Positions 34,582 through 48,404 are shown, counted from the stretch's first letter. The stretch is 64,000 nt of DNA from Pseudomonas xantholysinigenes (GCF_014268885.2 NZ_CP077095.1:3689001-3753000); one strand, 5' to 3'. Notes: generated by a model not told the origin, from the letters alone. Program-made: numbers and translations.

Positions 34582-34603
34582 GCCCAGCCCCAAAGGACTG
34601 GGC
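34582..34603 (-). terminator. Hairpin after pvdL
   Basis: GCCCAGTCC-TTTGG-GGCTGGGC on the minus strand, 14 bp past the pvdL stop, has a weak T content after it. Confidence 0.4.
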
Positions 34604-34616
34604 GATCGCCTAGGCC

Positions 34617-37600
34617 TTACAGCGCCTCCAGCTCAGCCATCAGATCGCTCAGGCGGTCGACCTTGTCTTCGTCGAGTGCGCTGTCCTGCAGCCCGCGCAC
34701 ATAGTCCGCCAGCTCCTCCACCGTGCTGCACTCGAACATCGCCCGCAACGGCACGTTCAACTGCAAGGCTTTCTGCACCCGCGAGGCGATCTGCGTCGCC
34801 AGCAGCGAATGCCCGCCCAGCTCGAAGAAGTTGTCGCGCACGCCCACCCGCTGCGCCTTGAGCACATCGGCCCAGATGCCGGCGAGGGTCTGCTCCAGCT
34901 CGTCACGCGGCGCCAGGTAGGCCTGGCTGTGCTGGCCGCCGATCTCGATGGCCGGCAGCGCCTTGCGGTCGAGCTTGCCGTTGGCGTTGTGCGGCAGGCT
35001 GTCGAACCAGCCCCAGTGCAGCGGCACCATGTACTCCGGCAGCTCGGCACGCAGGCGGTGCTTGAGCTGGTCGAGCAGGTCGGCATCGGCGGTGACGCCC
35101 TGGTGGGCCACCAGGTAGCCGACCAGGTGCTTGCCATTGACGCCCTCCTGCACACCCACCGCGGCATCGCGCAACTCCGGCTGCTCGTGCAGGCGCGCTT
35201 CGATCTCGCCCAGCTCGATGCGATAACCCCGGATCTTCACCTGATGGTCGATACGTCCAACGTACTCCAGCACACCATCGGGTCGGCGGCGGGCCAGGTC
35301 GCCGGTGCGATACAGGCGTTCGCCCGGCGCGCCGTAAGGGTGCGGGATGAAGGCCTGGGCGGTACGCAGCGGATCGCCCACATAGCCACGCCCCACGCCG
35401 GTGCCGGCGACACACAACTCGCCCACCGCGCCCAGCGGCACCAGGGTCTGGTCCTCGCCGAGCAGGTACAGGCGGTTGTTGTCGGTCGGCGTGCCGATCG
35501 GCAGGTAGCTGCCTTGGGTCGAGGCGACATCGACGCGGAAGAACGCCACATCGTCCGAACACTCCGCCGGGCCATAGGCATTGACCAGGCCAATGGCCGG
35601 GTAGCGCTGCAGCCACTGGGCGGCCAGTTCTGGCGGCATCGCCTCGCCGGTGGGCAGCATCCAGCGCAAGCCGTCGAGGGCCTGGTGGTCGCTGGCGAGC
35701 ATGCCCTGGATCAGCGACGGCACGCTTTCCAGCACGGTGATGCCGGTGTCCTGGACATGCGCCAGCAGGCCCTGCGGATCGTGGGCGATGGCATTGGGCA
35801 CGATCTGCACCGTGGCGCCGAACAGCGGCGCGGCCAGGAACTGCCACACCGAAATATCGAAGCTCTGCGAGGCGGTCTGGGCGATCACGTCCTGCTCGTC
35901 CAGCGCCAGGTACGGCACCTTGCTCAGCTGGTTGTTGAGCATGCCGCGCTGCTCGACCATCACGCCCTTGGGCAGGCCGGTGGAGCCGGAGGTGTAGATC
36001 ACATAGGCCAGGTTGTCCGGGGCACTGTGGATGCCGGGGTTGTGGCTGGCCACGTTGCTCGCCTGCACCTCTTCCCACACCAGCAGCTTAGGCCGCACCG
36101 CGCCGGCCACTTCATCGAGCAACTGGCGCGCCTGCTCGGCGCAGGCGGCGCTGCACACCAGCACTGGCGTACGGCTCAACTCGACGATGCGTTGCAGGCG
36201 CGCCGACGGCAGGCCCGGGTCCAAAGGCAGGTAGCCGGCGCCGGCCTTGAAGCTGCCGACGATCATGCCCAGCAGCGCCAGGCCACGCTCGGCCAGCAAC
36301 GCCACCGGCTGGTCGATGGCCACGCCCGCCGCGACCAGGGCATGCCCGAGGCGGTTGGCCGCCACGTTCAGCCCGGCATAGTCGTAGGACGCCTCCAGGC
36401 AGCGGGCGACGGTGCGCTGCGGATGGGCGGCGACGCGCGCCTCGAACAGCTCGACGTAGCTTTGTTCCAGGGCGTAGCGGTGCGCGGTGCGGTTGCAGTC
36501 CTCGAGCAGGAAGCGTTGCTCTTCGGCGCCCAGCAGCGGCAAGGCGTCGACCTCGCCGTCAAAGCCTTCCACCAATGCCAGCAACAGGCGCTTGAACTCC
36601 GCCAGCAGACGCTCGACGGTGGCGAAGTCGAAGTAGCGCTGGTCAAACGACAGGTGCAGGCCCAGGTCGTCGCCGGGGTAGCACACCGCGGTCAGTGGGA
36701 AGTTGGTGTGGGTCCGGCCCGAATCGGAGCTGGCGTTCAGGTGCTGGGCATGGTCGAGCACCGCGGTTTCCACCGGGGCGTTCTCGAACACGAACAGGCT
36801 GTCGAACAACGGCTGGCCCTTGGGCAGCTCGCTGCACTCCTGGATCGCCACCAGCGGCAGGTACTCGTACTCACGCAGTTGCATGTTGCATTCGAGCAGG
36901 CCCTGCAACCACTGGCGCACACTGCGCCGCTCGCCCAGCTGGGGCAGTTGCACGCGCAAGGCGATGCTGTTGATGAACAGGCCGACGGTGCGCTGCATCT
37001 GCGGCAGGCTCACCGGGCGCCCGGCCACGGTGACGCCGAACACCACATCGCGTTCGCCGCTGTAGCGCGCCAGGGTCAGCGCCCAGGCCGCCTGAGCGAA
37101 GGTGTTGACGGTCAGCTGGTGGGCCTGGGCCAACTCGCGCAGGCGCGCACCTTCACTGACCTCGAGGCGGGTGTAGCAATCCCCCACGACCATGCCGTCG
37201 CCGGCGTGGTCATGGCGCAGCGGTCGGTCGCTGGGCACCGCCGTGGCCCGTTCGAAACCGGCCAGGTTGTCGTGCCACCACTGGCGCGCCTCGGCCAAGT
37301 CCTGGCGCTGCAACCAGCCAATGTAGTCGCGGTAGCGCGGCGGCACCGGCAACTTCGCCTGGCGGCCCTCGCCGAGGGCCTGGTACAGCTCGAAGAAGTC
37401 GTTCATCAGCAGCGAGCGGCACCAGGCATCGATGAGGATGTGATGGTTGCTCATCATGAACCAGTAGCGCGCCTTGTCCACCCGCACCAGGCGCAGGTGG
37501 AACGGTGCTTCGCGCAGCAGTTCGAAACCGGCCTCGCGCTCCTCTTTATGCAGCGCTTGCAGGCGCGCTTCCTGGGCCGCCTCGTCTAGACCGCGCCAAT

Positions 37601-40600
37601 CCTGGTAGTCCAGCGCCAGGTTGCCCGGCTTGTGGATGATCTGCAGCATCGCCTCGCCGGCGTTCCAGCTGAACGAGGCGCGCAGCGCTTCGTGACGCGC
37701 GACCACGGCCTGCCAGGCCTGAGCGAAGCGCTCGGGGTCCAGGGCGCTGTTGATCCGGTAGCGGTCCTGCATGTAGTACAGGCCGGTGCCAGGTTCCAGC
37801 AGGGTGTGCAGCAGCAGGCCTTCCTGCATCGGCGTCAGTGGGTAGACGTCTTCGATCTCGGCGGCCGGCACCGGCAGCGCGTCGATCTGCTCCTGGGTCA
37901 GCTGCGCCAGTGGGAAGTCCGATGGCGTGAAGCTGCCGTTGCCTTCGGTCAGGCAGTGCGCGACCAGGGCCAGCAGTTCCTGGCGATAGGTATCGGCCAA
38001 GGCGGCGATGGTCGACGCCTCGAAACGCTCGGCGCTGAAGGTCCAGCGCAGTTGCAGGGCACCGCCATAGACCTGGCCGTCGACGCTCAACCAGTTCGGC
38101 AGCGGCGCATCCAGGTCATGGGCCAGGCCCGCCGGCGCATCCAGCGGCTGGAACAAGGCCGCGGCGTCGAACTGCTGGTCAAACTGGCCGAGGTAGTTGA
38201 AGGTGATACGCGCCTGGGGCAACGCCGCCATGCGCTCGCGCCCGGCCGGATCGGCCAGGTAGCGCAGCACGCCATAGCCCTGGCCCTTGTGCGGCACCTG
38301 GCGCAGTTGCTCCTTGATGCCCTTGATCGACGCGGCCCGGGCCACGTCGTCGTCACCCTGCGCAGGGCTCAGGCTCAGCGGATAGGCATTGGTGAACCAG
38401 CCGACGCTGCGGGTCAGGTCCATGTCTTCGAACAGGCCATCGCGGCCATGGCCTTCAAGCTGCACCAGCACCTGGGCATCGCCGGTCCAGCGGCACAGGG
38501 TGCGCGCCAGGGCGGTCAGCAACAGGTCGTTGACCTGGGTGCGGTAGGCCGCCGGGGCTTGCTGCAGCAGTTGCCGGGTCTGCTCGACATCCAGCTCGAT
38601 GGCCAAGCTCTGGGCATGGCGTTGCAGGTTGCCACCCTGCGGATGATCGCAGGGCAGCTCATGGCGGGCATCGCCCAGTTGGGCTTCCCACCAGTTCAGT
38701 TCGTCGCGCAGTGAGTCGCTGCCGGCGTAGCTGGCCAGGCGCGCCGCCCAATCGCCCATGGCGTGGGTCTTGGCCGCCAGCGTTTCACCACGGTACAGCG
38801 CCTGCAGGTCTTCCAACAGCACGCGCCAGGAGACGCCATCGACCACCAGGTGGTGGATCGCCAGCAGCAAGCGTTGCGCGCCCTGCCCGTCGGTCACCAG
38901 CAAGGCACGCAGCAGCGGGCCCTGGTCGAGATCGAGGCTGCGTTGCACATCGGTGTACAGCGCCTGGCAAGCGTCGAAGTCGCCCACTGTGGCGGTCCAC
39001 AACAGCGGCTGAGCGACCGGCTGGGCATAATCGCCCTGCCAGCGACCATTGGCCTGGATGAAGCGCAGGCGCAGGCTGTCGTGGTGCGCCACCAGCGCGC
39101 CGAGGGCCTGCTCCAGTTGCTCGGCCTGCAAGGGCTGGCGCGCCTCGAGCAGCACCGCCTGGTTCCAGTGTTGCGGCTGCGCCACCGCGCTGTCGAAGAA
39201 CCAGTGCTGGATCGGCGTCAGGCCAATGCGCCCCTGGCGCGCGCCCTGCTCGATGTCGCTGGGCGCGGCGCTGCGGGTCACTACCGCCGCCAGGGTCTGG
39301 ATGGTCTGGTGCTGGAACAGGTCACGCGGGGTGAACTGCAAGCCCAGTTGACGAGCACGGCTGACCACCTGGATCGACAGGATCGAATCGCCGCCCAACT
39401 CGAAGAAGTTGTCCTGCACGCCGATGCGCGAAACATTGAGCACCTCGCGCCAGACCTGCGCCAGCTGGCTTTCCAGCTCGTTGGCCGGGGCCTGGTAGTG
39501 CTGGCGCGCCTGTTCCAGGTCCGGGGCCGGCAGCGCGCGACGGTCGAGCTTGCCATTGCCCATCAGCGGCAGGCGCTCGAGCAGCACCAGGTGGGCCGGC
39601 ACCATGTAGTCCGGCAGATGCAGCCGGGCATCGGCCTTGACCGCTTCACGCAGCAGGGCCTGGGCCTCGCTGTCGCCAGTCGCCTGCCTGCACACCAGGT
39701 ACCCTACCAGCTGCTTGCCGCCCGGCAGGTCGAGGGCCAGGACCACGGCTTCGTCGACATCCGCGTGCGCTTGCAGGCTGCTCTCGATTTCACCGAGCTC
39801 GATACGGTAGCCACGGATCTTCACCTGCTGGTCGGCGCGGCCGATGTACTCTACCAACCCGTCGGCGCGCAGCCGCACCAGGTCACCGGTGCGGTACAGG
39901 CGCCCACCGTCGGCGCTGAACGGGTCGGCGACGAAGCGTTCGGCGCTGAGCCCCGGGCGGTCATGGTAGCCCTGGGCCAGGCCGGCGCCACCGATGTACA
40001 ACTCACCGATACCGCCCTGCGCCAGCAAGGCCAGATCCTCGTCGAGGATATAGGCGCTACGGGCACCGATCACCCGGCCGATCGGCACGCTGCCGGCGTC
40101 GACGGGCAGCGCTTCAGGCGCCAGGCAAGCCAGCGGCATGACCACCGTTTCGGTCGGGCCATAGGCATTGAAGAACTGCTGCGGCGTGAACGCCTGGCGA
40201 ATGCGCTGCAGGTGCTCGCCGGTCAAGGCTTCACCGCCGGTGATCACCAGCCGCACGGGCAGTTGTTCACCTTGCATGGCCAAGTGTTGGGCCAACTGGC
40301 TGCCGTAGCTTGGGGTGAATCCGAGAATGCTGACCTGCTGCGTGCGCACCAGTTGGCAGATTTCCTCGGCGTCCCATTGACCCTGGGCGCGCAGCACCAC
40401 ACGGGCGCCACACAGCAAGGGGGTCAGCAGCCGCTCGCTGGCGGCGTCGAAGTTGATCGAATAGAAGTGCAGTTCGCAGTCGTCGCTGCGCATGCCGAAT
40501 TCAGCGATCACCGCCTGGCAGTGCATGGCGATCTCGCCATGGCTGACCACCACGCCTTTGGGCTTGCCGGTGGAGCCGGAGGTGTAGATCAGATAGGCCT

Positions 40601-43600
40601 GGTGCTGCGCCAGGTTGAGGTTGTCCAGCGGTGCATCGCTGTAGGCCGACAGGCTTGCGCCATCGTCCTCCAGGCACCAACTGGCCACGCCCTCGGGCAA
40701 TGGCGCCAGGCGCTCGAGCAGCTCGCGCTGGCCAAGCAACAGGCCCAGGCGACTGTCCTCGATCATGTAGCGCAGGCGGTCGAGCGGGTATTCCGGGTCC
40801 AACGGCACATAGGCGCCACCGGCCTTGAGGATCGCCAGCAGGCCGACCACCATCTCCAGCGAGCGCTCCAGCGCCAGGCCGACGCGCACCTGCGGGCCGA
40901 CCCCGCGCTCGCGCAGGGCGCGGGCCAGGCGGTTGGCCTGCTGGTCCAGTTCAGCGTAGCTCAGGTGCTGGCCGGCGAAGGTCAGCGCCAGGGCCTGCGG
41001 CGTGCGCTCGGCCTGGGCGGCGAACAGCCCATGCAGGGTCTGATCGAGGGCGAGATCCTGTTCACCCTGGAGCTGGCCGATCAGCAACTGTTGCTCGGCA
41101 TCGCCGAGCATCGGCAGCTCGCAAAGACGCTGGGCCGGGTTGTCGAGCAAGGCCACCAGCAGCTGCTGCCAGTGCTCGGCCATGCGCGCGATGCGCGGCT
41201 CGTCGAACAGGTCGCGGCTGTAGGTGAAGCAGCAACCCAGGCGGCCGTCGAGGTCGGTGACCTCCAGGTACAGGTCGAACTTGGTGGCGCTGGCGTCGTT
41301 GACCAAATAGTCGACCTGCATGCCGACCAACTCGCGGCTTTGCTGGAACGCCCAGCGCTGCACGTTGCACATCACCTGGAACAGCGGGTTGTAGGCGCTC
41401 GAACGCGGCGGCTGCAAGGCTTCGACCAATTGCTCGAACGGCAGGTCCTGGTGCGACTGGCCCTCGATGATGACCTGGCGCAGCTGTTCGAGCAGCGCCT
41501 GGGCGCTCATCTGCCCATCGAGCTCACACCGCAGTACCTGGGTATTGAGGAAGGCACCGATCAGCCCTTCACTCTCCGGGCGGATGCGGTTGGCCACCGG
41601 CGCGCCGATGCGCAGGTCGCGCTGGCCGCTGTAGCGGTGCAGCAACGCGGCCAGGGTGGCGGTCATGGTCATGAACAGGGTCAGACCCTGCTGGCTGTTG
41701 AAGGCATGCACGCGCTGCACCAGCGCAGGGTCGAGGTCGAAGCGGTACAGCGCGCCACGGTGGCTCTGTACCGCTGGGCGTGGCCGGTCGCTCGGCAGCG
41801 CCAGCACCGGGTGTTCATCACCCAGGCGTGCCTGCCAGTAGGCCAGCTGCCGGGCGCCCTCGCCGCTGTCCAGCCACTGGCGTTGCCACACGCTGTAGTC
41901 GAGATACTGCACCGGCAACGGCGCCAGGGGTGATTCGCGTTCGTCGACGAAGGCTTCGTACAGCTCGCCCAGTTCGCGGGCAAAGATGTCCATGGCCCAG
42001 CCTTCGGTAACGATATGGTGCAGGGTCAGCACGAAGTAATGCTCGCGCTCACCGGCCTTGACCAGGCAGGCACGCAACAACGGCCCACGCTCCAGATCGA
42101 ACGGCAGGTGCGCCTGGTCGTCGGCCAGCTGCTGCAAGCGTTGCTCGCGCAGCTCGGCGCTGACGCTACTGAAATCATGCCAGGCCAGTTGCACACCGCT
42201 GTCGTCGGCCACGCACTGGTAGGGCTTGCCATCGATGCTGGGGAAGGTGGTGCGCAGGGTCTCGTGGCGCACGATCAACGCTTGCAGGGCACGTTCGAAA
42301 GCGTCCACATGCAGCACACCACGCAGGCGCGCCATGCCGCCGACGTTGTAGGCCGGGCTGTCGGGTTCCATCTGCCAGAGGAACCACATGCGTTGCTGCG
42401 AATAGGACAGCGGCACGGCCTGGCGGCGGTCGACCCGGACGATGGCGCCTTGCTGGTTACGCGCGCCACTGTCCTGCAGGCGGGCGATCTCGGCACAGAA
42501 CGCGCCCAATTCGCTGGCCTCGAACAAGGCCTTGAGCGGCAGCTCGACATCCAGCGCCTGACGGGTGCGCGAGACGATCTGGGTGGCCAACAGCGAATGG
42601 CCGCCCAGGGCGAAGAAATCATCCTGCAAGCCAATGCGCGGCAGGTTCAGCACTTCGCGCCAGATCGCCGCGACCTGTTGCTGCAACGCCGATTGCGGCT
42701 CGACATGCTCGCGCTGCTGCCACACCGGGGCCGGCAGCGCCTTGCGCTCGACCTTGCCGCTTGGCCCCAGGGGCATCTGCGCCAGGTGGATCAGTTGCGC
42801 CGGCACCATGTAGGCCGGCAGGCGCTCGGCCAGGGTGGCGAGCAAGGCGGCGGTCTGTTCGACCCCGCTGTAGTAGCCCACCAACTGCGCACCCACGGCA
42901 TCCTTGTGGATCAGCACCAACGCCTGCTCGACGCCTGCCTGGGCCAGCAGCACGGCCTGGACCTCCTCGGGCTCGACACGGAAGCCACGCACCTTCACCT
43001 GCTGGTCAAGGCGCCCGAGGTAATCCAGCGCGGCGCTGCCCACCTGCCAGCGCGCGCGGTCGCCGCTGCGGTACAGCCGTGCGCCGTCACCGTCGGGCTG
43101 GGGCACGAAACGTTCGGCGGTCAGGCCGGCACGGCCGAGGTAACCACGGGCCAGGCCCGCGCCGCCCAGGCACAGTTCACCCGGCACACCCGGCGCGGTC
43201 AGTTCGAATTCATCGTCGAGCACCCGGCACAGCACATTGCCCAGCGGCCGGCCGATCGGCGAGCGCTCGCCGTCACTGGCCTGGCAGTGCCAGTGGGTGA
43301 CGTTGATCGCGGTCTCGGTCGGCCCATAACGGTTGTGCAACTGCACCTGGGGCAGCAGTTGCAGCACACGATCGCGCAGCGCCGCGGACAACGCCTCGCC
43401 GCCGGAGAACAAGCGACGCAGGCTGCTGCAACCGGCGGCCAGCGGTTCCTGGACGAACACCTGGAGCAACGGCGGCACGAAGTGCAGCGTGGTCACCCCA
43501 TGCTGCTGGACCAGCTGCGCGATACGCTGCGGATCGCGGTGCTCGCCAGGGCCGGCCAGCACCAGTTTGCAGCCGCTGAGCAGTGGCCAGAAGCACTCCC

Positions 43601-46600
43601 ACACCGACACATCGAAGCTGATCGGTGCCTTCTGCATCAGTACGTCACTTTCATTCAGGGCATAAGCCTGTTGCATCCAGTGCAGGCGTTCGGCCAATGC
43701 CGCATGGGTATTGCCCACGCCCTTGGGCTGGCCGGTGGAACCCGAGGTGTAGATCACATAGGCCAGGTTGTCGCCGTGCAGGTGCAGGCCCGGAGCCTGG
43801 CTCGGCCAGCTGTCCAGGTGCAACTGGTCGAGGGCGATGGCGCTGACGCCGTCGACCTGGGGCAGCGTGTCGAGCAGGTCGCTGTGGCTGAGCAGCAGGC
43901 CGGCCTTGCAGTCGGCGAGCATGTAGGCCAGGCGTTCGGCCGGGTAGTCGGTGTCGAGCGGCACATAGGCGCCGCCGGCCTTGAGGATCGCCAGCAAACC
44001 GATCAGCAGCTGTGGCGAGCGCTCCAGGGCGATGGCCACGCAGGTATCGGGGCCGACGCCCTTGTCGCGCAGGTAGTGCGCCAGGCGGTTGGCCTGCTGG
44101 TGCAGCTCGGCGTAGTCGAGCTGGCCGCCGTCCCAGACCAGCGCGGTGCGCTCGGGGGTCTGCCGGGCCTGCTCGTTGAGCTGCTCGACGACCAGCCCTG
44201 GCGCGCTGGCCATCGGCGCCTGGCCCCAGCTCAGCAGCTGCGCACGGCCCTGCTCATCCAGCAGTTGCACTTCGCCAAGGGCGAGGTCCGGCGCGGCGCA
44301 GACCTGCTCCAGCAACGCCAGCAGATGGCCGGCCAGGCGTTGGACGGTAACGGGTTCGAACAGCCCGACGGCGTAGTCGAACGCCAGCGTCAGGCGGCCC
44401 TGGTGGTCTTCCTCGCTGTGCAGTTGCAAGTCGATCTTGGCTTCGCGACTGTGCCACGGCAGTTCCTCGGCCAGCAGGCCGGGCAGTCGACGCAGGGCCG
44501 ACAGGTCGCGTTGCTGGTGGTTGAACATGACCTGGAACAATCCCTGCTCGCGGGCCTTCGGTAGCGCTTCGAGCAACTGCTCGAACGGCAGGTCCTGGTG
44601 CGCCTGGGCCTCCAGGGTCGCCTGGCGCACCTGCCCCAGCAGCTGGGCAAATGGCAGGCGGCCATCGAGCTCGGCGCGCAACACCTGGGTGTTGATGAAG
44701 AAACCGACCATGCCTTGGGTTTCCTGGCGCGGGCGGTTGGCGTTGGGCACGCCGACACGGATATCGCCCTGGCCGCTGTAGCGATGCAGCAGCGCTTGCC
44801 AGCCGGCCAGCAGGACCATGAACAGGCTGGCCTGCTGGTCACGGGCCAGGTCTTTCAGGGCCGCGCCAAGCTGGGCCGGCACCTTGACGCTCAGGCGCGC
44901 GGCACGCGGATCGCGCAGGCTGGCCCGTGGCTGGTCGGTGCACAGGTCGAGCACCGCCAGTTCGCCATCGAGCTTGGCTTGCCAGTACGCCAGTTGGCGG
45001 GCGCTTTCGCCATCGGCCAGCCACTGGCGCTGCCAGTTGCCGTAGTCGGCATAGCCCAGGGGCAGTTCGGCCAGGCTCACTGGCTGGCCTTGGGCTGCGT
45101 ACAGGCGGGCGAACTCGTCGAGCAGGATATTCAGCGACCAGCCGTCGGCGACGATATGGTGCAGGGTTACCCACAACTGGTGCTGCTCGTCGTCGAGGCG
45201 CGCCAGGGTCACCCGCAGCAGCGGCCCTTGGCGCAGGTCGAAGGGCTGTTGCGCTTCCTGTTCGCGGCGCGCCGCCACTTCGTCGGCCTCGAGGCCTTCG
45301 AGGTCCAGGCGCTGCACGCTGAGCGGCAGGCTCGGCAGGATGCGTTGCAGGGCCTGGCCATCGACCTCGTCGAAGACCGTGCGCAGGGACTCGTGGCGCG
45401 CCACCAAGGCCTGGAAGCTGGCCTGCAGGGCGTCTTCATCGAGCTCGCCACGCAAGTGCAGGCCAGCCGGAATGTTGTAGGCGGCCGATTGCGGCTCAAG
45501 CTGCCACAGCAACCACAACCGATTCTGCGCCAGCGACTGGGCCAACGCCTGGTCACGGCCCTGGTGGTCGATGCGCCCGACGACGCGGTTGCCATCCGCG
45601 AGAATGGTCGCCACCGCGGCGCTGTAGTCGGCCAGGGTCGGCGCTTCGAACAGGGTTCGCAAACTCAGCTGGATGCCGAGTTCATCACTCAACCGCGCGC
45701 TCACCTGGGTGGCGACGATGGAGTTGCCGCCCAACAGCAGGAAATGATCATCCGCCGCGACCGCTTCCACGCCCAGCAGCTCACGCCAGATAGCGGCGAT
45801 ACGGGTTTGCAGGGCGTCGCCGGTGGTATTGGCGAGCGCCTGCGCCGGTGCAGAAGGGAAACGCGCGTAGCAATCGAGGCTGCCGTCGTCCATGCGCAGA
45901 CGGCATGCTGAACGTTGCAGCTTGCCGCTGGAAGTCTTGGGCAAGGCTCCCGGATTGAGCAACAGCACCACCGCCGGCGCCTGGCGGCAGGCGTCGGCGA
46001 TCACTCGGCGCAGGGTGTTGATCAATTCATCGGGCTGGCGGGCTTTCTGTACGTTGCGACTGATCTCCACCGCCACGCCGATGCCCTCCTCGCCCTGGTC
46101 ATCGACGGCGAACACCGCCACCCGCCCCTTGCGCAGGTCGCCGACCTCGCGCTCCAAGGTCTTTTCCAGGTCCTGCGGGTAGAGGTTCTGGCCACGGACG
46201 ATCAGCATGTCCTTGAGCCGGCCGGTGACGAACACTTCGCCGTCACGCATGAAGCCCAGGTCGCCGGTGCGCAGCCAGGTCTGGCCATCGCGCTCGACGA
46301 AGGTACGGGCGCTGGCCTCGGGGTTGCGCCAGTAGCCCAGGGCGATGCTCGGCCCGGCCGCCCAGATTTCACCAACCTGGTTGTCGCCCAGCGCGTCCAG
46401 GCGCTGCGGCTCGACGATGCGCACCGCGTGATCCGGCTGCGGATAACCGCAGCTCATCAGCACACTGCCCTGGCCCGCTTCGGCGCGGTTGGCAGCGAAT
46501 GCCTCGGCGTCCAGCTCCAGGGCGCCGATGCCCTGGCCACGGCGGCTGCCGCTGACGAACAGGGTGGCCTCGGCCAGGCCGTAGCTGGCGAAGAAGCTGC

Positions 46601-47564
46601 TGGGCTGGAAGCCACAGGCGGCGAACTTCCCGGCGAAGGTATCGAGGCTGTCCTGGCGAATCGGCTCGGAGCCGGAGTAGGCCACGCGCCAGCGGCTCAG
46701 GTCGAGCCCGGCCAGGGCCGATTCGCTGACCCGCTCACTGCACAGGCGGTAGGCGAAATCCGGACCGCCACTGATGGTGCCGCCGTATTCGCTGATCGCC
46801 TGCAACCAGCGCAGGGGCCGGGCGAGGAAGTAGCCCGGCGACATCAGCACGCACGGCACGCCGCTGAAGATCGGCTGCAACAGGCCACCGATCAGGCCCA
46901 TGTCGTGGTACAGCGGCAGCCAGCTGACGATCACGTCATCGGGGTTGAGGTCGATGCCGAAACCGTGGCGGATCAGCTGCTCGTTGGCCACCAGGTTGCC
47001 GTGGCTGACCTGCACGCCCTTGGGCAACGCCGTGGAGCCGGAGGTGTACTGCAGAAAGGCGATGTCATGCCCCGCCAATACCGGCTCGCGCCATTGCGCG
47101 GCGAGCTGCGGGTCCAGGCGGTCCACCGCCAGCAGGGTCGGGCCATTGTCCGCAGCCAGGGCATCAAGGCCCTGCAAACTGTCACACAGCGCCTCTACCG
47201 TCAGCAGCAGACGCGGTTCGGCGTCGGCGATGATCGACAGCAGGCGTTCCTGATGGTGCTGGCGCGACGACTCCGGCGGATAGGCCGGCACCGCGATCAC
47301 CCCGGCGTACAGGCAGCCGAAGAACGCCGCGACATAGTCCGGCCCGCTGGGAAACAGCAGCACGGCGCGCTCGCCGAAGTCGGCACGGGCCTGCAAGGCC
47401 GCGGCGATGGTGCGGGCACGCTGGTCGAGATCCCGGTAGCTGAGCACCGCCTGTTCACCGGGCGCGTCGGCGAGAAAGCGCAAGGCAATCCGTTCCGGGG
47501 TCTGGGCGGCGCGCTGTGCCAGGGCCTGGACCAGCGAGTGCGGGAGTTCGAAGGCGTCCGTCAT
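34617..47564 (-). CDS. pvdL: Pyoverdine chromophore nonribosomal peptide synthetase PvdL
   Basis: PvdL (4315 residues from ATG 47564) builds the acylated Glu-Tyr-Dab precursor of the chromophore. Order by readable motifs: acyl-CoA ligase ([12 protein letters not shown] near residue 175); carrier (Ser near 614, LGGNS); C (HHIVADGW near 800); A ([14 protein letters not shown] near 1270); carrier (near 1656, LGGHS); C (HHIVTEGW near 1848, Glu where Asp is usual); A ([14 protein letters not shown] near 2330); carrier (GGDS near 2727); epimerase ([10 protein letters not shown] near 2905, explaining D-Tyr); C (HHILIDAW near 3375); A (near 3855); carrier (near 4252). No thioesterase, as expected. 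Residue specificities Glu, Tyr, Dab are from the known PvdL, not read here. Its PvdS promoter is at 47658-47681. Confidence 0.95.
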   Translation of the reverse strand: MTDAFELPHSLVQALAQRAAQTPERIALRFLADAPGEQAVLSYRDLDQRARTIAAALQARADFGERAVLLFPSGPDYVAAFFGCLYAGVIAVPAYPPESSRQHHQERLLSIIADAEPRLLLTVEALCDSLQGLDALAADNGPTLLAVDRLDPQLAAQWREPVLAGHDIAFLQYTSGSTALPKGVQVSHGNLVANEQLIRHGFGIDLNPDDVIVSWLPLYHDMGLIGGLLQPIFSGVPCVLMSPGYFLARPLRWLQAISEYGGTISGGPDFAYRLCSERVSESALAGLDLSRWRVAYSGSEPIRQDSLDTFAGKFAACGFQPSSFFASYGLAEATLFVSGSRRGQGIGALELDAEAFAANRAEAGQGSVLMSCGYPQPDHAVRIVEPQRLDALGDNQVGEIWAAGPSIALGYWRNPEASARTFVERDGQTWLRTGDLGFMRDGEVFVTGRLKDMLIVRGQNLYPQDLEKTLEREVGDLRKGRVAVFAVDDQGEEGIGVAVEISRNVQKARQPDELINTLRRVIADACRQAPAVVLLLNPGALPKTSSGKLQRSACRLRMDDGSLDCYARFPSAPAQALANTTGDALQTRIAAIWRELLGVEAVAADDHFLLLGGNSIVATQVSARLSDELGIQLSLRTLFEAPTLADYSAAVATILADGNRVVGRIDHQGRDQALAQSLAQNRLWLLWQLEPQSAAYNIPAGLHLRGELDEDALQASFQALVARHESLRTVFDEVDGQALQRILPSLPLSVQRLDLEGLEADEVAARREQEAQQPFDLRQGPLLRVTLARLDDEQHQLWVTLHHIVADGWSLNILLDEFARLYAAQGQPVSLAELPLGYADYGNWQRQWLADGESARQLAYWQAKLDGELAVLDLCTDQPRASLRDPRAARLSVKVPAQLGAALKDLARDQQASLFMVLLAGWQALLHRYSGQGDIRVGVPNANRPRQETQGMVGFFINTQVLRAELDGRLPFAQLLGQVRQATLEAQAHQDLPFEQLLEALPKAREQGLFQVMFNHQQRDLSALRRLPGLLAEELPWHSREAKIDLQLHSEEDHQGRLTLAFDYAVGLFEPVTVQRLAGHLLALLEQVCAAPDLALGEVQLLDEQGRAQLLSWGQAPMASAPGLVVEQLNEQARQTPERTALVWDGGQLDYAELHQQANRLAHYLRDKGVGPDTCVAIALERSPQLLIGLLAILKAGGAYVPLDTDYPAERLAYMLADCKAGLLLSHSDLLDTLPQVDGVSAIALDQLHLDSWPSQAPGLHLHGDNLAYVIYTSGSTGQPKGVGNTHAALAERLHWMQQAYALNESDVLMQKAPISFDVSVWECFWPLLSGCKLVLAGPGEHRDPQRIAQLVQQHGVTTLHFVPPLLQVFVQEPLAAGCSSLRRLFSGGEALSAALRDRVLQLLPQVQLHNRYGPTETAINVTHWHCQASDGERSPIGRPLGNVLCRVLDDEFELTAPGVPGELCLGGAGLARGYLGRAGLTAERFVPQPDGDGARLYRSGDRARWQVGSAALDYLGRLDQQVKVRGFRVEPEEVQAVLLAQAGVEQALVLIHKDAVGAQLVGYYSGVEQTAALLATLAERLPAYMVPAQLIHLAQMPLGPSGKVERKALPAPVWQQREHVEPQSALQQQVAAIWREVLNLPRIGLQDDFFALGGHSLLATQIVSRTRQALDVELPLKALFEASELGAFCAEIARLQDSGARNQQGAIVRVDRRQAVPLSYSQQRMWFLWQMEPDSPAYNVGGMARLRGVLHVDAFERALQALIVRHETLRTTFPSIDGKPYQCVADDSGVQLAWHDFSSVSAELREQRLQQLADDQAHLPFDLERGPLLRACLVKAGEREHYFVLTLHHIVTEGWAMDIFARELGELYEAFVDERESPLAPLPVQYLDYSVWQRQWLDSGEGARQLAYWQARLGDEHPVLALPSDRPRPAVQSHRGALYRFDLDPALVQRVHAFNSQQGLTLFMTMTATLAALLHRYSGQRDLRIGAPVANRIRPESEGLIGAFLNTQVLRCELDGQMSAQALLEQLRQVIIEGQSHQDLPFEQLVEALQPPRSSAYNPLFQVMCNVQRWAFQQSRELVGMQVDYLVNDASATKFDLYLEVTDLDGRLGCCFTYSRDLFDEPRIARMAEHWQQLLVALLDNPAQRLCELPMLGDAEQQLLIGQLQGEQDLALDQTLHGLFAAQAERTPQALALTFAGQHLSYAELDQQANRLARALRERGVGPQVRVGLALERSLEMVVGLLAILKAGGAYVPLDPEYPLDRLRYMIEDSRLGLLLGQRELLERLAPLPEGVASWCLEDDGASLSAYSDAPLDNLNLAQHQAYLIYTSGSTGKPKGVVVSHGEIAMHCQAVIAEFGMRSDDCELHFYSINFDAASERLLTPLLCGARVVLRAQGQWDAEEICQLVRTQQVSILGFTPSYGSQLAQHLAMQGEQLPVRLVITGGEALTGEHLQRIRQAFTPQQFFNAYGPTETVVMPLACLAPEALPVDAGSVPIGRVIGARSAYILDEDLALLAQGGIGELYIGGAGLAQGYHDRPGLSAERFVADPFSADGGRLYRTGDLVRLRADGLVEYIGRADQQVKIRGYRIELGEIESSLQAHADVDEAVVLALDLPGGKQLVGYLVCRQATGDSEAQALLREAVKADARLHLPDYMVPAHLVLLERLPLMGNGKLDRRALPAPDLEQARQHYQAPANELESQLAQVWREVLNVSRIGVQDNFFELGGDSILSIQVVSRARQLGLQFTPRDLFQHQTIQTLAAVVTRSAAPSDIEQGARQGRIGLTPIQHWFFDSAVAQPQHWNQAVLLEARQPLQAEQLEQALGALVAHHDSLRLRFIQANGRWQGDYAQPVAQPLLWTATVGDFDACQALYTDVQRSLDLDQGPLLRALLVTDGQGAQRLLLAIHHLVVDGVSWRVLLEDLQALYRGETLAAKTHAMGDWAARLASYAGSDSLRDELNWWEAQLGDARHELPCDHPQGGNLQRHAQSLAIELDVEQTRQLLQQAPAAYRTQVNDLLLTALARTLCRWTGDAQVLVQLEGHGRDGLFEDMDLTRSVGWFTNAYPLSLSPAQGDDDVARAASIKGIKEQLRQVPHKGQGYGVLRYLADPAGRERMAALPQARITFNYLGQFDQQFDAAALFQPLDAPAGLAHDLDAPLPNWLSVDGQVYGGALQLRWTFSAERFEASTIAALADTYRQELLALVAHCLTEGNGSFTPSDFPLAQLTQEQIDALPVPAAEIEDVYPLTPMQEGLLLHTLLEPGTGLYYMQDRYRINSALDPERFAQAWQAVVARHEALRASFSWNAGEAMLQIIHKPGNLALDYQDWRGLDEAAQEARLQALHKEEREAGFELLREAPFHLRLVRVDKARYWFMMSNHHILIDAWCRSLLMNDFFELYQALGEGRQAKLPVPPRYRDYIGWLQRQDLAEARQWWHDNLAGFERATAVPSDRPLRHDHAGDGMVVGDCYTRLEVSEGARLRELAQAHQLTVNTFAQAAWALTLARYSGERDVVFGVTVAGRPVSLPQMQRTVGLFINSIALRVQLPQLGERRSVRQWLQGLLECNMQLREYEYLPLVAIQECSELPKGQPLFDSLFVFENAPVETAVLDHAQHLNASSDSGRTHTNFPLTAVCYPGDDLGLHLSFDQRYFDFATVERLLAEFKRLLLALVEGFDGEVDALPLLGAEEQRFLLEDCNRTAHRYALEQSYVELFEARVAAHPQRTVARCLEASYDYAGLNVAANRLGHALVAAGVAIDQPVALLAERGLALLGMIVGSFKAGAGYLPLDPGLPSARLQRIVELSRTPVLVCSAACAEQARQLLDEVAGAVRPKLLVWEEVQASNVASHNPGIHSAPDNLAYVIYTSGSTGLPKGVMVEQRGMLNNQLSKVPYLALDEQDVIAQTASQSFDISVWQFLAAPLFGATVQIVPNAIAHDPQGLLAHVQDTGITVLESVPSLIQGMLASDHQALDGLRWMLPTGEAMPPELAAQWLQRYPAIGLVNAYGPAECSDDVAFFRVDVASTQGSYLPIGTPTDNNRLYLLGEDQTLVPLGAVGELCVAGTGVGRGYVGDPLRTAQAFIPHPYGAPGERLYRTGDLARRRPDGVLEYVGRIDHQVKIRGYRIELGEIEARLHEQPELRDAAVGVQEGVNGKHLVGYLVAHQGVTADADLLDQLKHRLRAELPEYMVPLHWGWFDSLPHNANGKLDRKALPAIEIGGQHSQAYLAPRDELEQTLAGIWADVLKAQRVGVRDNFFELGGHSLLATQIASRVQKALQLNVPLRAMFECSTVEELADYVRGLQDSALDEDKVDRLSDLMAELEAL

Positions 47565-47657
47565 GGAATGTTCCTGCCAGTGTCTGGGTGAGTCGTGCCT
47601 GGCTGGCCCCGCGCATGACAGGCGGGCAGCGTTCGGCAGCCGGATGTACACAGGGGA

Positions 47658-47681
47658 ACGGATGGACGGGGCAACAAATTA
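47658..47681 (-). promoter_or_regulatory. PvdS-type promoter of pvdL
   Basis: On the minus strand TAATT (47681-47677), 16 bp, CGT (47660-47658). One mismatch to TAAAT. It lies about 95 bp upstream of the pvdL start. Confidence 0.65.
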
Positions 47682-47776
47682 GGCCCGGATCAGGCCAATG
47701 CAAGTGGCGCGGTTGACGTGCTTCACAGCGTCGCCGCTTAGAACTGAAATCAATCGAAACTCATTAACTTTCGTAT

Positions 47777-47805
47777 TTGACAATCATTATCATTACGCAT
47801 AGCTT
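47777..47805 (+). promoter_or_regulatory. pvdS promoter with Fur box
   Basis: TTGACA (47777-47782), 17 bp, TAGCTT (47800-47805), a weak -10. The 19-bp Fur box 47778-47796 (reverse complement GTAATGATAATGATTGTCA) overlaps the -35 and spacer and closely matches GATAATGATAATCATTATC. Fur-iron should repress pvdS here. Confidence 0.82.
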
Positions 47806-47872
47806 GTCGCACGTCGTAGGAAGCATCCCCTTGAGGTGTGCTCCCTTTCCCCTCTGAGACAAGGTGATTTCC

Positions 47873-48400
47873 ATGGCGGAACAACTATCCACAAGTAAGT
47901 GCGATTCACCATTACTCCAGGCGTTCGTCGACAACCGCAACATCCTGGTCAAGATCGCGGCGCGCATCACCGGCTGCCGTTCGCGCGCCGAGGATGTGGT
48001 GCAGGACGCCTTCTTCCGGCTCAGCGCCGCCCCGCAGATCACTTCATCGTTCAAGGCCCAGCTCAGCTACCTGCTCCAGATCGTGCGCAACCTGGCCATC
48101 GATCACTACCGCAAGCAGGCCATGGAGCTGAAGTACTCCGGCAGTGAAGAGGAGGGCCTGAACGTGGTCATCCAGAACGCCTCGCCCGAAGCCACCCACA
48201 TCAACCTCGCCACCCTCGAGCACATCGCCGCCTCGCTCAACGAGCTGCCCGCGCGCACCCGCTATGCCTTCGAGATGTACCGGCTGCATGGCGTGCCGCA
48301 AAAGGACATCGCCAAGGAGCTCGGGGTCTCGCCGACGCTGGTCAACTTCATGATCCGCGATGCGCTGATCCACTGCCGCAAGAGCAGCCGCCAGGGCTGA
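47873..48400 (+). CDS. pvdS: Iron-starvation ECF sigma factor PvdS (PfrI in P. putida)
   Basis: PvdS (175 residues) directs transcription of pyoverdine genes at TAAAT-N16-CGT promoters. Region 2 reads CRSRAEDVVQDAFFRLS and YLLQIVRNLAIDHYRKQ; region 4 reads LPARTRYAFEMYRLHGVPQKDIAKELGVSPTLVNFMIRDALIHCRK. I chose ATG 47873 because AAGGTG lies 6 bases upstream; an in-frame GTG at 47864 would overlap that ribosome site. It diverges from pvdL with the Fur-controlled promoter in between. In P. putida this gene is also known as pfrI. Confidence 0.93.
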   Translation: MAEQLSTSKCDSPLLQAFVDNRNILVKIAARITGCRSRAEDVVQDAFFRLSAAPQITSSFKAQLSYLLQIVRNLAIDHYRKQAMELKYSGSEEEGLNVVIQNASPEATHINLATLEHIAASLNELPARTRYAFEMYRLHGVPQKDIAKELGVSPTLVNFMIRDALIHCRKSSRQG

Positions 48401-48404
48401 CAGC

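Noticed and set aside
34809..47591. Long open frames on the + strand opposite pvdL
   Set aside because: They are antisense to a 4315-residue NRPS with clear motifs; GC-rich third positions leave the opposite strand open, and their text is low-complexity without domains.
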